A program made the position numbers and the translations under genes. This document shows positions 27,550-39,437 of a DNA stretch of 64,000 bases, piece after piece. The stretch comes from Centroberyx gerrardi (lineage: Eukaryota; Chordata; Actinopteri; Beryciformes; Berycidae), in NCBI RefSeq assembly GCF_048128805.1, contig NC_135998.1, positions 10,898,656 through 10,962,655 on the forward strand, written 5' to 3'. Within the stretch, counting starts at the first letter, position 1. Each line of letters begins with the position of its first letter. The notes beneath the pieces were generated by a model, which saw nothing but the letters and a program-made list of their open reading frames with translations, did not search any database and was not told the DNA's origin.

Positions 27550-30500
27550 GTCACAAGGGGTGGCTAAACTAGAGTGAAGGTCAAATGACAACAAAACCCC
27601 CACCTCTCAGACCTGGTTCTTTACTGATCCCCAACAAAACCACACCAGCATGAGCACATCCAAGAATATATTCAACCTTTATTATAATATTTGTCAAAAC
27701 ACAATCAATAAAAAGTGGCCATTTATCATAAGGAGACAATAGCAAAATCAAGTGGCTAGGGAGTAAGGCCAAAGCCACTCTACCTGCCAGCTAAACAAGC
27801 AAACACCAAACAAAGAGGGTTTAATGGGAACCTGGCAACCCAGAATTGACAGCCATCCCCCAGGCTAGACCCAGAGAACTATGGGCAAACTGTGTCTTCA
27901 CTGCAATGCACCAATAATATCACTCAGGATATCCTAAGCTCATTTTACTGCAATCAATAATCAGTTCCCTACAGTCATTATTTTCCACTCGTGTTAAGAA
28001 CCACTACAACCATTCAAACCCATCAGGCACATGCAAATTAGGGGGTTAATCAGCCCAGGAGAAGCAGGCAGCCAACCACACAGAACTAGGACCAGTCCAC
28101 TACTCAGAATTTGTGTGTTTTTCTTTGTTCTTTTCTATCGTTTTAAATCCTAGCAAACAGAAAATGACAACAATAACAATGACGATATTTGTGCAAATGG
28201 AATAGACTAATTTGTTATGCTGAAATTTAATTTAAAGACTAGAATTTCTCTATTAGCTGGAAACCTGCCTTGACCTACCCTATTGGCTGCACCGTGTTTT
28301 GAAATTAAGTTCTTTTATCTCTCAAACTTACACATCTGGCACACAAATAAGAAAGCAGTGCATAAAACTAAATTTAATGAGTGTATTTTCTGCATAATGA
28401 TTTCAACAAATGATATGCCATAGGTATCTAATTAAGAACAAGTTTCAGCTTTATTTAAACATGTTCAAAGGGCATGGGAAGCATTTTGGTTGCTTTAGAA
28501 GTACATTTCTCAATTTGTTAAGGGGGATGGGGCACCTAAATGAGAGACAAGTGCTTTGATCTTAGATACAGGCTGCGTCTTTCATCTTTTGGGGATCAGG
28601 GGAAGCCAAAGGATCTGAGATCAGAGTGTGTTGTTGTTCACTCCCCAAACACTTAAGATGATGTAGTACCCTTCTCATATCTGTACGTCACAGCTACGAA
28701 AGTTGTAAATATTTCAGAAGAACAAAGAACAACAAATACCCCCACACACAATCAGTTCACCTCACATCGTAACATCACTGATATTTGCATTTTACATATT
28801 AGCTGACAATCTTATCTGTAGTGACTTCCAATGAGTGCAATATTAGACTAAGCTTAAATTTATAGATCACCATTAGCAACCAATAGTTAAGGAGTGCAAG
28901 GGTCAAAGCCAAAGTTCCCAAACAATAGATACAGCAAATATCTCTGTGTACATAGAATGGTCTGAAGTAATAGATACAGAAATAAGAGCCAAGCCACATG
29001 CCGCATTTTTTTTATTTCATTTTATTTTTACAAGGCAGGAGCAAGATCAAATCCAAGTAGAGGAGGAGAGCAGGAGGGAGGGGGATGGGATTTCCATTAC
29101 TACCTGTCCACTGGAGAGGGCAGAGTAACCTTGTATCTTCACAACATACTTAGACCAGGTACATGTTGCATCCTTGTAGGGCGGTTACCCTCATACCTCT
29201 TATGTGAGTCGCCTGGAGACTAGAAAAACACAGCAAGGTCCTTAACAGCAAACTCAAAACCACCAAGGACGTATTGTTCTACTGAGGATGTCTAAACAGA
29301 ATACCAAACATGCTCTTAGCTTGATGCTGCAGCCTCGAATACCATAGCCATCCACCTTTAGAATTGGAATCAAAATCACAATAACAATCACGATCACTTT
29401 AACTGCCAAGTACAACTAATGTAGAAAATTTGTCTCGGTGACATTGATGAAGATATTTTGATAATTTTCATACAGACACAGATAGTACAAGGAGAACAAA
29501 ACCTCACACTCAAATGCAAAGGGCCAGTGCAAGACATACGATGGACAGTGAACGACAAAATATCTTTCCACCTGTGTGCACTAAAGCAGCATATGGTTGC
29601 GGCTGTAGATTGAAGTGTTCTGAGTGAACAAAAGTGCACTGGTCCAGTTTGCCAAGAGGAAGTTATACTGATATATGGCATAAATTATAAGCACTGGAGA
29701 GCCTTTCCGTGGCTGAAAAGTGCAATTTTCCAGGTCTGAAGTATCCAGAGTTGTGCCGTAATGGTGCAAGACTAAAAAGAAGAAAGAAAGAAATAATGCA
29801 CCTGCCATGAAAAAATAATCAATCACTCTGGAAGAAAAAAAAACGAAAACTCTACATCTTCATCATCACAAAATGTCACAGTTCCTGTCATTCACACATT
29901 TATGCCCGCTTGTGCCTTCAAGTCATTTCGGCAGTCGGAAACAGACTGTGGCACCCACTGCTACCATCTGCCAGTCTGCACAGGCCTGAAACGGGTTAGC
30001 AGGTTTTTACATCACAGAGCAACTCCAATGACCTATCTACTTCCATATGGAATGGAAAAAACACAAAGCACTAGTGCGGTCATCTGAAGCCTCCCCTAAA
30101 TGTGTTCACAGCAAAACTTTTAATACGTAATGTATATCCTATATCTCAAAGGAATCAAACTTCCTGAAAGTCATTCAAGTAAGTCAAAAACCATTATGAG
30201 TTGTCTATGAACCCTCTAAGAGTTATTAAATGAGAAAGTAAAAATAACACTAAAGTCTGTTTGTGTGCGTGTGTGTGCGTGTGTGTGTGTGCATGTGTGT
30301 GCGTGTGTGTGTCAGCACTCATGCGCCTGTAGGAGTTCAGAATAGTTTACTAGGGTGAGAAGTGTCTTTAACGCGAACTGAACTTAAAAATGTACACAAA
30401 TTCAAAATCTGATAAAAGACACTGGGGAGAATAATCCCACTCTGTCAATTAAAACTATATCCCATTGTAGACAGTAGAGTTAGACTGATATGTCAGTTTC

Positions 30501-31059
30501 CTGATACATCAGGTCAATATTGGCCGTTTATTAAATGTTGGACATTGGCCAGTCAGCGTTGTTCACCTCCGATATGAAGGAAGTTCCTCCCTGATGAAAA
30601 CAGCCTGTAAAACCTGTAATTTTCTTTTCTTTGCTTATTCTGTTAATTCATTTAATTATTCAGTTTTGTTTTTTGTGAATTAATTCTTCCCAGTTAATTT
30701 TTCATTTAAAGGCTTAATATATAACCCAGATTTTCCCCTACCATTGAATCAGTGCAGTGGGCCTTAAGGAGCTGCTAACCCTAAAATAATTTCATTAGTA
30801 TGGGTTTCAATGGAAAGATTTTGTGTCATGTGGTGTAAATGAAAGTCTTTCTTGGCATGAAAATTATCAGTGGAAAAGGTTGGTGTGCCACCAAGGGGGC
30901 CTATAGACCATCCTGTAACAAGAAGGCTACAGGGTTTTATTTGGAAGGGACGGCCAACTGCCATGTGTCCTGTCAATCATAAGAGCTTGAAGCCACACCT
31001 GCTTTCTCATTGTTAGTCTGAATAAGGGGCCACAAAAATGTCTAACATGTGACATACAA
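27550..31059. other. intergenic, no gene recognised
   Basis: A block beginning TGTCACAAGGGG (27548 on) has AATAAAG on the minus strand and could be a degraded retroelement end. At 28795-28900 is another copy of the SINE-tail repeat (CTTATCTGTAGTGACTTCC). GT tract at 30256-30312. Confidence 0.45.
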
Positions 31060-31310
31060 AATGATTAGAGAAACAGGTTTGTGACTGGAAGGTTGCCGGT
31101 TCAAATCTCCAGACCATCTGGGAAAATCAGAATGGGGGAATTGAATGACGAACACTTTAGCATGTCAAGATGAGGGTGGAGCTTCACCCGTAGTTGCTCT
31201 AGTGGAGCTGTTCATTGGCTAACACTGACTAGCAGTAGGAGACTTCGGCTGTACTGGGAAACTCTCAGTTGTGAATGTGTGTAACTGAATGCTGAAAAAG
31301 AGCAAACATG
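31060..31310 (+). mobile_element. tRNA-derived SINE
   Basis: Head ATGATTAGAGAAACAGG ... GACTGGAAGGTTGCCGGTTCAAATC (B box 31098-31107), followed by a body ending TGTGAATGTGTGTAACTGAATG and A-rich sequence. This is the layout of an abundant fish tRNA-derived SINE. Confidence 0.72.
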
Positions 31311-33353
31311 GTTAGGAAATATCTGAGTTCTTAAGACTGAAAATCCAACACAAGAAGTGAGTATTGTTTCTCCTTAATGTGTCTGTAGATATTAAGAGGA
31401 CATTGCATAATTAATGATTATCAGATTCAGAATCCATAACTTTGAAGAAAACTAGCTTGATAACTCTAAGTTTATAGTGGTGGTATTATGTAAATAGTAC
31501 TACCGTATGCACAAGGAGTACTAGTGTGTAATATAAGTTACCAATTTTAATTTAGTAGGCTAGTAGGTTCAGGCAAGGGTTTAGGTAGCTACAGCTAAAA
31601 TCATATTGGGCGTTATAGGAGTAGTGCAATCAACACTGCATTATTTGTCATGTTTCCGAGCTGCCAATTTCAACCCAACATGAATGATGGGAGACAATAC
31701 AGACAATATTGCTCCTACCAAGACTAACTCCTACTTGCTCCCACATACAGCATGTTGCTCTATACACTGCTTAGAAAAATAGTAAACCACACCTACATTG
31801 TTAATATTAGGGAATATTGGTGGTTTGAGTGGCAGCACTGTGATGCCACTCAAACCACTATAGTTTATTGTGATTAGCAATGTCAGAAAGAGCAGAACTC
31901 TTCAATAATCCCCCTCTACTTTGTCATATTGGTATCGTCTCACAACAGCTGTTGATTGATCATCATTATCGACCCCAATCTTCGCTAAGACCTTTGGGAC
32001 TTTATCAGAATAATGTGTGAAAAAACTGTCTGGATTTGGCTTGGCTAGCGAGACCAAAAGGCGCCCAGACGATCCAATATGTCATTTTATCTGACTCTGT
32101 CCAGGCTGCAGCCACCGTCACCACGACCGCATCAATCACCACATTTCTCCTATCAATATAAATGCAAATCATACAATCTGAGAGGCTGTGGATTATGACT
32201 TAGCAATAGACTATCTGTGCAAATGATGCTGTGAAAGGTCATTGGCTCATTAAGTTAGGGCGATTGCCAAGACTGGAGCACCGAGCATAAGGGGATGAGT
32301 CGACTCTACTATACAGTGTAAAGAGTAGGAATATTGCCAGGTCTTTAAAGATTTACAGAGCTGAGACTCATCGTGGGCTGCAGCCTACAGTACAGGGTAG
32401 CAGCTGTCTGATGTGTCAGACCACTTACAGTAAGGTATATCTGGAGGATATGACAGGATGGCCTTTGTCATTTGTTTCCATCTTTTTTATCTTTTGTTTG
32501 GCTTACCTTGTTTGACGTACATCTGGGCAATACTGTAGATACTATAGGCTACTGCATCTTCAGTATGTATCTACTGTAGAGTACACACAATACAGATCAT
32601 TCATATTTAAAGAAAGCATGATGCAAAGCTACCTTGGTTTCAAAGTAGAAGACGGCAAGACATAATGAAAATTCATGTAATAAAATTTTAAGAGAATTGT
32701 TGAGGGAACATTTTAGGGGATGTTTGTGCGCATAATAAAGAGAGCATGATTTGAATAACTAAAACTAATAACTAAAAATGTCCGATGCACATATTCATGA
32801 GTCCCAATGGGCAAATTAAATATTACAAATTAGTATTTCACAACATGGTTGGGCTTTTGATATGCCCCAATGACAACACGTGTGTGTGTTAGTTATAGTC
32901 TTGGATTTTTCATTAGTTTTTATTTTCATATAGCTTTCAATTTTTATTTCAATTTCAGTTTAGGTTTAGTTAATTTTCAGTGTTGACTTTTGCTTAGTTT
33001 TAATTCTTTACAAATGTTTAGTTTTAGTTTAGTTTTTATTTAGTTTCAGTTCTAGTTTTAGTGTTTTTGGTGGGCTGGTAATTTTAAAGGTCTAATGATA
33101 GAAGTTGAGAACAGGTATTTTGTACATATTTGCAACAGGTATTGTGTAATACAAACAATAAATGATACATTCTTTTGAAAATTCATTTACATTCATTTTT
33201 CAAAACATCCTCAACTAACTTAAAGTTGGGACCAACTTGGTTTCATGCTGCACAAATGAAATGCAGCAGCAGACTCAACAGAAATCTGAATTCCAAACAG
33301 GACTGCGGTGTTTTCTCCCAAGTATTTCTGATTGCATTGGCAACGCTGGCACT
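31311..33353. other. intergenic, no gene seen
   Basis: AT-rich. A short T-rich stretch with repeated TTTAGTTTTAGTTT motifs lies at 32940-33065. No coding signal recognised. Confidence 0.6.
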
Positions 33354-33390
33354 TTATTAGATCCCATGAGAGGCTCATGGGATCTAATAA
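33354..33390. other. perfect 17-bp hairpin
   Basis: TTATTAGATCCCATGAG, loop AGG, CTCATGGGATCTAATAA: perfect complementarity over 17 bp with a 3-nt loop. It has no T-run after it on either strand that would suggest a terminator, and its origin is unknown. Confidence 0.85.
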
Positions 33391-33561
33391 GTCGCGCTAC
33401 GGGATAGCGCCCCCTTGTGGCGTAGTTTGCATTCAGTAAAAATAGCCAAAAATTCTCTGCCCAAAATTCTTGATTTTTTTACAGTGCAAATAAACAAAAA
33501 GACAAAATATTTCACATATTTTTATTTTATTTTAGTTAGTTGTAGACATGGTAGTTCAACA

Positions 33562-33624
33562 CACACACAAACACACTCAAACACACACCCACACCCACAC
33601 CACACCCACACCCACACTCACACA

Positions 33625-33697
<73 letters not shown>
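33562..33697. repeat. long CA microsatellite
   Basis: About 135 bp of CA, starting with CACACC variants and becoming pure CA. It drives long Thr/His open frames, which are artefacts. Confidence 0.95.
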
Positions 33698-33699
<2 letters not shown>

Positions 33700-33926
33700 C
33701 TGCCCTGGACTTAATCTAGTGGTGGCTAAATTCCAGCCTCTATCAAACGGTCCATTTCAATTAGAGACCTTTCTCCACTCCGGGGATAATTATCCCCATT
33801 ATTCTACTGATGAAGGGGCACCTGAAAATCCTTTTAATATTTTACAGCCTTTGTGTTTTGCAGCTCTAACGCAGCAACATGCCTCCTCTCTCCCAGAAGC
33901 ACAAAGGTCTTGAGAGGAAGTCGTAA

Positions 33927-34110
33927 TGACAGTGTGGCCTTTTGGTTAGAGAGACAATCACATAAACAAAAATTCACTGGTTCAACCTCCACAACAATCA
34001 TGTGTCCATTCCTGTCAAACTTCTCATTAGGAACACACTGAACACCTCCTGCTTCTGTGCTTTGACAGTCTGGAGAAATGTCTACATGTATGCAAGTAAA
34101 CAAATTGCAA
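33927..34110 (+). mobile_element. tRNA-derived SINE
   Basis: A-box-like TGGCCTTTTGGTTAGAGA (33935-33952) and B-box-like GGTTCAACCTCC (33979-33990) at pol III promoter spacing, then a non-tRNA body. Confidence 0.68.
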
Positions 34111-37100
34111 CAAATTCCTGATTATCCTATGCATGTAATATGATGATCAGTGTGCATTACAGTAGCCTAGAAACTGCCTTAAAAATATACAAATCACCAT
34201 GTTATTCCACAAATTGTTATTCATTCATGCTGTCCTCACCCCCCCAACCCCCCCTCACCCTCCCCACCCCTTCCTCTCCCTCTCACAGAGGTTTCAGTGG
34301 CACGGCTTCTTCCTCATTTGTTTTGCAAACTAATTCAGGGCTATCAGTGGCCGGGCCGATTAATTAGGCAATCAGTGGGGAGCAGAGGGAGTTACAAGGT
34401 CACTGAATGAGGTGTCTATTATTCTCATCTCCGGGCAAGGTGTATCTAAACCTCGTACTCTTTATCAGTGAATACAATACTGACCCTGAATACGTAAGTG
34501 ACTTACTCAACATTATGTGGCATTTTAGGATTTTAGGGGAAGCTCTTATCCACAGTGACTTACAAAGTGTGCAAGAGTAGAATAAGTTTGAATTTATTAG
34601 CAGATTCTGCTGTCATTTCAGTTACTGAAGTTTCTTTTCAAATAACTTTGGAACAGAGATAATGTGAAGTACACTGATCCCCTCAAAAGCCAAACTATCA
34701 ATCCTTGTTGCAGTGCAGTAGAGCACATACTACACATACACCTACTTGTTCCAGGTGTGCTGCTCCTGGCTGCTATTGCATTCTGAATGTACTGTAAAAC
34801 TCTGTAGATTTGCACCATTGTCACTGAGAAAAACTGTCTCTAAAAGTGATTTACATTTTTGATGGCAGCACATTACCAATCACAGTAACATAAGAGAGTT
34901 GGATGAATATTGATAATAACTGTGAAAATGTGTTGCATGTCCGTGTCACTGAAAATTACTGCCTATATCAAAATTGTATCTCTCAACATTCCTATAGGCT
35001 ACTCAAGTGAGTCTGATTCTGCGGCATTATTGGCGACATTTAACAAATCTCCTAATTCTGACTGGTTGGACATGCAGAGTAGGCTACAATCCTGGAAGCT
35101 CACACACACACACCGACATACACACACGCACACGCGGGATCATGAGGACTGAGGAGACTGCCCTAATCAATGTCATAACAAACGGTTGGCTCATAGTGCC
35201 CCCTGCTGGATAATGGGGATTATAATAGGAGATGCATCGGCTGACACTTCAAGTGCAACATGTTGACGGTGCAGACCAGCTTCAATTTGGCACGGTTAAT
35301 GTCACACACTCGTGCCAAACTAAAACTGCATTGATAAAGTAAAATGTTAGCGTGGGAAATGCAACAAATCGTACTGATAATTCGCAGTGAAAAATGGTGA
35401 TATGCTGTTTTGATTGGTCCATAAAGGCTTGGCGTTTTGTACAATCAAAGCTGCTTAGCAAAGAGTGATTTCCAGGATGGATGAGCTGCTGCAACTCGAA
35501 TATAATACGAATTACAGCTATAATATACAACGGATGATTTACTTAAATACTTTTGTGTCTTTGTGGCATTTGTCTAAAATGACGTGGTTTTGTTGGATGC
35601 CGTATTACCCAGAAACAGCAAAGTGATTAATAAAGTGATTTGGTGAAAACTGATTGATGAATTAGTCCAGCGTCTTTGTTTTCTTTATCAATCCGAGACC
35701 TGACTTTCGTTCCAATCACACAAAACCAAAAAAAGAGCACAACTTTGGAGTTCAAATAAAAAAAGTTTGTTTGATGTTGTCACAATAAAGAGCTCTGAAA
35801 GGACGAGTACAGTTCACTGCACATCCTCTAGAGCTTTTTGATATTTTCACAACTCGTGCTCATCAAAAAGAGTCCAAGCTTTGTAGTTTGCTGTCTGCAC
35901 TTTCTTCTGCATGGGCTACGTGTGAGTGTGAATGTGTTCAGAGGAGCGCCTTGTCAGATGTCATTGTTATCATATATGTCTATTTACACCCATGACACTT
36001 TTATACTCCATTATTTACTTTCATCTTCAAGTTTCAGGTGAGGCTGTTTTATCGGGGTTTTTTTTTTTTGTTGTATCATTTGAAGTGTTTCATTAACAGT
36101 TCAATGTTATTGACGCCCCCCCCCTTAACCAACTCACCAAAAGTTTGAACTGCAGTATAAGTGGATGCTCCTATATGGGAATTAAACTGATGCCATTGAC
36201 TTCATTACCATATCACAGAGTTTTCCTTGTAGATGTAGCTCATTAAAGATAATGTCCTGACAATCATTTTCCTTGACGTGGCTTCTTTGAACTTTTGAGG
36301 AAATGGAAACTTGCTCCAGTTCAATTTAGGATAGGATTTTTTTTTTATTTATAGGATATTATTTATTATTATTTACAGTAGAGTCACTATTATTTGGGTC
36401 AAATTTTGACACATACAGACAAAACGATCAGCCTTTATAAACAATATATTTTTAAACATACAAACAACAAACTATACAAGCCTATAATAACAACTGCATT
36501 TTTGTTGACAATTTACGATATTCACATTTAATTGAAAAACATGACAGAGCATTAAACTGAACTTTTGAGTATACATGTATGATTAATAGACTGTCAGTTA
36601 CCAGAATTAGGACTTATAGCAAATTGTAGCATACAATAGTGACAAGTACATTTAGAGTATGTTTCATTATTATGCTGGGCCTAATCTCTCAAAAGTGACA
36701 GGATAAAATGGGAACCGGTGGGAAATGACAGATGATTAAAATGTGTCATGGAACATATTAAGCAGCATCATTTTTTCCCGTAGAGGAGATGTTGTGTGAA
36801 ATGTTGGCCATTACAGCCGGCCCATTACAAAGTGAAAATGTGATAGATTATTTTATTATTATTATCTCCGTCTTACCAGGCCTAACAGGTCATGACAGGT
36901 CACAACAGAAAGTGATTCGTGATTAACTCCCGTGTTGGTTCCCCATTAATCACAGCGCTGTGTCCAGCTTGTAATCTCCTTAACTAATATTATTGTCATG
37001 CCTCCTTATCAAAGGGATCTCTAATATACACAACAACAACAATCAGTGGAGAAGTATTAGAGTTGTTCACACCTCGGCCACTACAAAGAGCGATTGGTTT

Positions 37101-37237
37101 CGATACACAACGACCTTGTGACATTTAACTCTTTGAGCTCCCTCTGTATTCCCGTGGATCACACACGCCCTTCAAAAGCTCGTGGCTTGACAGAAGTCTT
37201 CAAAAGACAGCAGCAGCAATTGGGCTTTCATAAGCGA
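34111..37237. other. intergenic sequence upstream of the nodal-related gene
   Basis: No coding exon recognised. It contains a copy of the GCTCTTATCCACAGTGACTTACAAAG repeat (34540-34566) and a CA tract (35100-35135). The last about 1 kb should include the nodal promoter and upstream enhancers. Confidence 0.55.
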
Positions 37238-37245
37238 CTATAACT
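37238..37245 (+). promoter_or_regulatory. possible TATA-like element of the nodal-related gene
   Basis: CTATAACT lies about 130 nt before the ATG. It is the best TATA-like match in the 300 bp upstream; the implied start site would be near 37270. This is weak, single-motif evidence. Confidence 0.25.
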
Positions 37246-37374
37246 CCAGGTCACAGCATCTCACCTCAGTCTCAAACAGAGAGGCTAAAGAGAAGGACCT
37301 CCTGTCTCTACCCAACGCATAGACCTATTGAGCATCACTGATTTGGATCTACCTGCCTATACCAACTCGGAATT

Positions 37375-37699
37375 ATGAAGGGACTAACTCTGGGTTTCTC
37401 ATGTGCGCTTCTTCTTCTTCTGGCGGATTTGGTTCGGGTTCTTGGCGCAGGGCCCTTTCCTAGGATCCACCAGGACGCACTGCTCCTCGGGATGGCTGGT
37501 CTTCCTCGGCCCGGCGGCTCCAGAAGCACCGTGCAGCACCAGCAGTCCAGCAGGCTGCCGCTCTACATGATGCAGCTCTACCGGACCCTACTGGCCGAGG
37601 ACCGGACCAGGACGCCGGCTGTCAGCTCCGGCCGGACCCCGACCGAGGACAACCCCCGTCTGCATGACTCCGACTCCGTGACCAACCTTGTCGCTAAAA
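37375..37699 (+). CDS. ndr2/spaw: nodal-related gene, coding exon 1
   Basis: This exon starts at the first ATG, followed at once by a leucine-rich signal peptide ([18 protein letters not shown]). It ends at the donor AAAA|GTAAGT in phase 1. It encodes the signal peptide and the start of the prodomain, including the Nodal-typical PLYMMQLYR segment. The reading frame runs on past the donor for a few codons to a stop, which confirms that splicing is needed. Confidence 0.93.
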
Positions 37700-39437
37700 G
37701 TAAGTCTATTCAACTTTGAAAAAAAAAGTATGCTAAAGTTTGTGATAGATCATAGATGAGTGATTTTTGTACAGTACAAGTACAAAAAAATATCTTGACA
37801 ATAAATAACATTTTTTCATGTGATTTAAGAAATGTTTAAGATACAACAGTGCTTTTTAGAATAAGCTTGGTTAAATGCCGTTAAAAACTGGTTATGAGTC
37901 TGTAGGCCTATCTTGTTATTTGTATAAATCCACATTTCCTTACGAAAAACAAATAGGCCTACGGTAATCCTATAATACATTTTATAAGGATTTCATACTT
38001 GTAAATACTAGCAAAAACTATGAACTATATATAGTAGCTCTTGCACTTTGGCACCTCCTGCTGTTGAACTTGAAATGCTTATTGCAGAATAGGCCCTCTA
38101 TGAGCATGTACTATCCTATCCCAGTGTGTATAGCAGTCCCAGGCTGTCACGAGTGTATCAAGAGCAAAGCAATCCACAGTGAGACAATAACAACATTTTT
38201 TTATACCTGCTCATCACATGTCAAAAGACACTGGGCCTTGGGGACAAGCATATAAAAGCCCAAAGAGGTGCAAGAGCAGTCGTGTTTGCCTGCACACTTT
38301 TCTATGTATATCCTAATCTTGAATGCTGAGACTAGTTCATGAATAATCCTAACCGATTTGTTTCCTCTCTTATCTCCTTTATAGGTTGCCAGCAGATTGG
38401 TGGGAGGTGGTCCATCACCTTTGACTTGTCTTCCATGTCTGCAAGCGACAACGTCCAGCGGTCTGAACTTCGCATCCGCCTACCTGCCTTCACCGAGTCT
38501 TCCCGAGCCTCCGTGGATATCTACCACTCCCACAGAGGCCAGTGCTCCAGCAAGCAGTGCCCAGAGAAGAGGCTGTTCCTTGGCCGCCTGAAAGCCCAAC
38601 CCAGCGCTCTGGTCTCCCCCTCCTCCTGGAAGGTGTTCAACATGACAGAGATGCTCCGTCGCTGGCTGCAGCAGGAGCACTCACCAAGGCCTGAGGAGAG
38701 GGAGGAGGAGGAGGAGCAGCAGCAGGGCCAGGAGAGAGTTCAACACCCTACGGCCGACCGGGTCATGATGGTTGTCTTCTCGAAGCATAACCAGAACCCT
38801 GATGGCCTGCGAACCCCGACACTCATCCGCACAGCAGAGCACTCCAAATACGTCACCCTGGACAGGGAGCGAGTGACAGCTGGCTCCAACACCAGGACAA
38901 GGAGCCGCAGAGCCAAGAGGCACCACCAGCAGAGAGGCAGCGTGGTGGGGGCGGCTCCTGCCAGCATGCCCACAGAGGAGAGGAAGGGCCCCTTGTGCAG
39001 GAAAGTGGACATGTGGGTGGACTTTGACCAGCTTGGATGGAGCGACTGGATTGTCTATCCCAAGCGATACAATGCCTACCGCTGTGAAGGGAGCTGTCCT
39101 ACACCAGTAGACGAGACCTTCACCCCAACGAACCATGCATACATGCAGGTAAGACTGAATCTCTGCTCGTCACCAAGACAAATTCCTTTACTTTTATTGT
39201 ATTTGCTGATAAAATTATTCTGATTCCTACCCTATTTGCATAGATTGACTCTAACCCATCACTTTCTTCTCTTTCTCTCTCCAGAGCCTGCTAAAGCTTC
39301 ACCACCCAGACCGGGTGCCATGTCCGTCCTGTGTGCCAACACGCCTGGCACCGCTATCCATGCTGTACTACGAGAATGGAGAGATGGTTATGAGGCATCA
39401 CGAGGGCATGGTGGTGGAGGAGTGTGGCTGCCACTGA
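37375..39437 (+). CDS. ndr2/spaw: Nodal-related TGF-beta family ligand (cyclops/southpaw type), complete 3-exon gene
   Basis: Secreted morphogen precursor. Nodal ligands signal through activin receptors with an EGF-CFC co-receptor to Smad2/3 and pattern mesendoderm and the left-right axis (family knowledge). Exons 37375-37699, 38385-39148 and 39285-39437 give 1242 nt, 413 aa; phases 1 and 0 match and all junctions are GT-AG. A hydrophobic signal peptide (about residues 1-24) is followed by a prodomain with [13 protein letters not shown] and [10 protein letters not shown], an NMT glycosylation site, an acidic Glu/Gln-rich run, and a furin site RRAKR ending at residue 287. The 126-aa mature domain begins with HHQQ and contains [46 protein letters not shown] and the EECGCH end, with seven cysteines. 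Assignment to Nodal is secure. Whether it is ndr2 (cyclops) or spaw (ndr3) is unresolved: the eif4ebp1/ank1 neighbourhood leans to the non-mammalian Nodal locus. A phylogeny with teleost paralogues would settle it. Confidence 0.95.
37927..37934 (+). promoter_or_regulatory. FoxH1-type site AATCCACA in nodal intron 1
   Basis: Exact match to the FoxH1 (FAST) core AATNCACA. Intron 1 of nodal genes is a known location of the FoxH1/Smad-dependent autoregulatory enhancer in other vertebrates. A second identical site lies 244 bp downstream. Function here is inferred. Confidence 0.55.
38171..38185 (+). promoter_or_regulatory. FoxH1-type site AATCCACA with adjacent Smad AGAC in nodal intron 1
   Basis: AATCCACA at 38171-38178 is followed after three bases by AGAC (38182-38185), a Smad-binding core. 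FoxH1 plus Smad in close register is the textbook arrangement of Nodal-responsive enhancers. Together with the upstream copy it suggests a positive-feedback element. Confidence 0.55.
38385..39148 (+). CDS. ndr2/spaw: nodal-related gene, coding exon 2
   Basis: The acceptor is CTCCTTTATAG|GTTGCC and the donor CATGCAG|GTAAGA. Phase 1 in and phase 0 out fit exons 1 and 3. The exon carries most of the prodomain, the RRAKR processing site and the first half of the cystine-knot domain up to NHAYMQ. An acidic Glu/Gln-rich stretch (about 38694-38740) sits in the prodomain and is probably a variable linker. Confidence 0.95.
39285..39437 (+). CDS. ndr2/spaw: nodal-related gene, coding exon 3
   Basis: The acceptor is TTTCTCTCTCCAG|AGCCTG, in phase 0, and the stop TGA is at 39435-39437. 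The exon encodes [11 protein letters not shown] and the end of the cystine knot ([19 protein letters not shown]). The usual adjacent Cys-Cys pair is replaced by C-P-S-C (see findings). Confidence 0.95.
   Translation, partial: SLLKLHHPDRVPCPSCVPTRLAPLSMLYYENGEMVMRHHEGMVVEECGCH

Noticed and set aside
33415..33913. Thr/His-rich open frames of 99-121 codons
   Set aside because: Produced entirely by the CA microsatellite.
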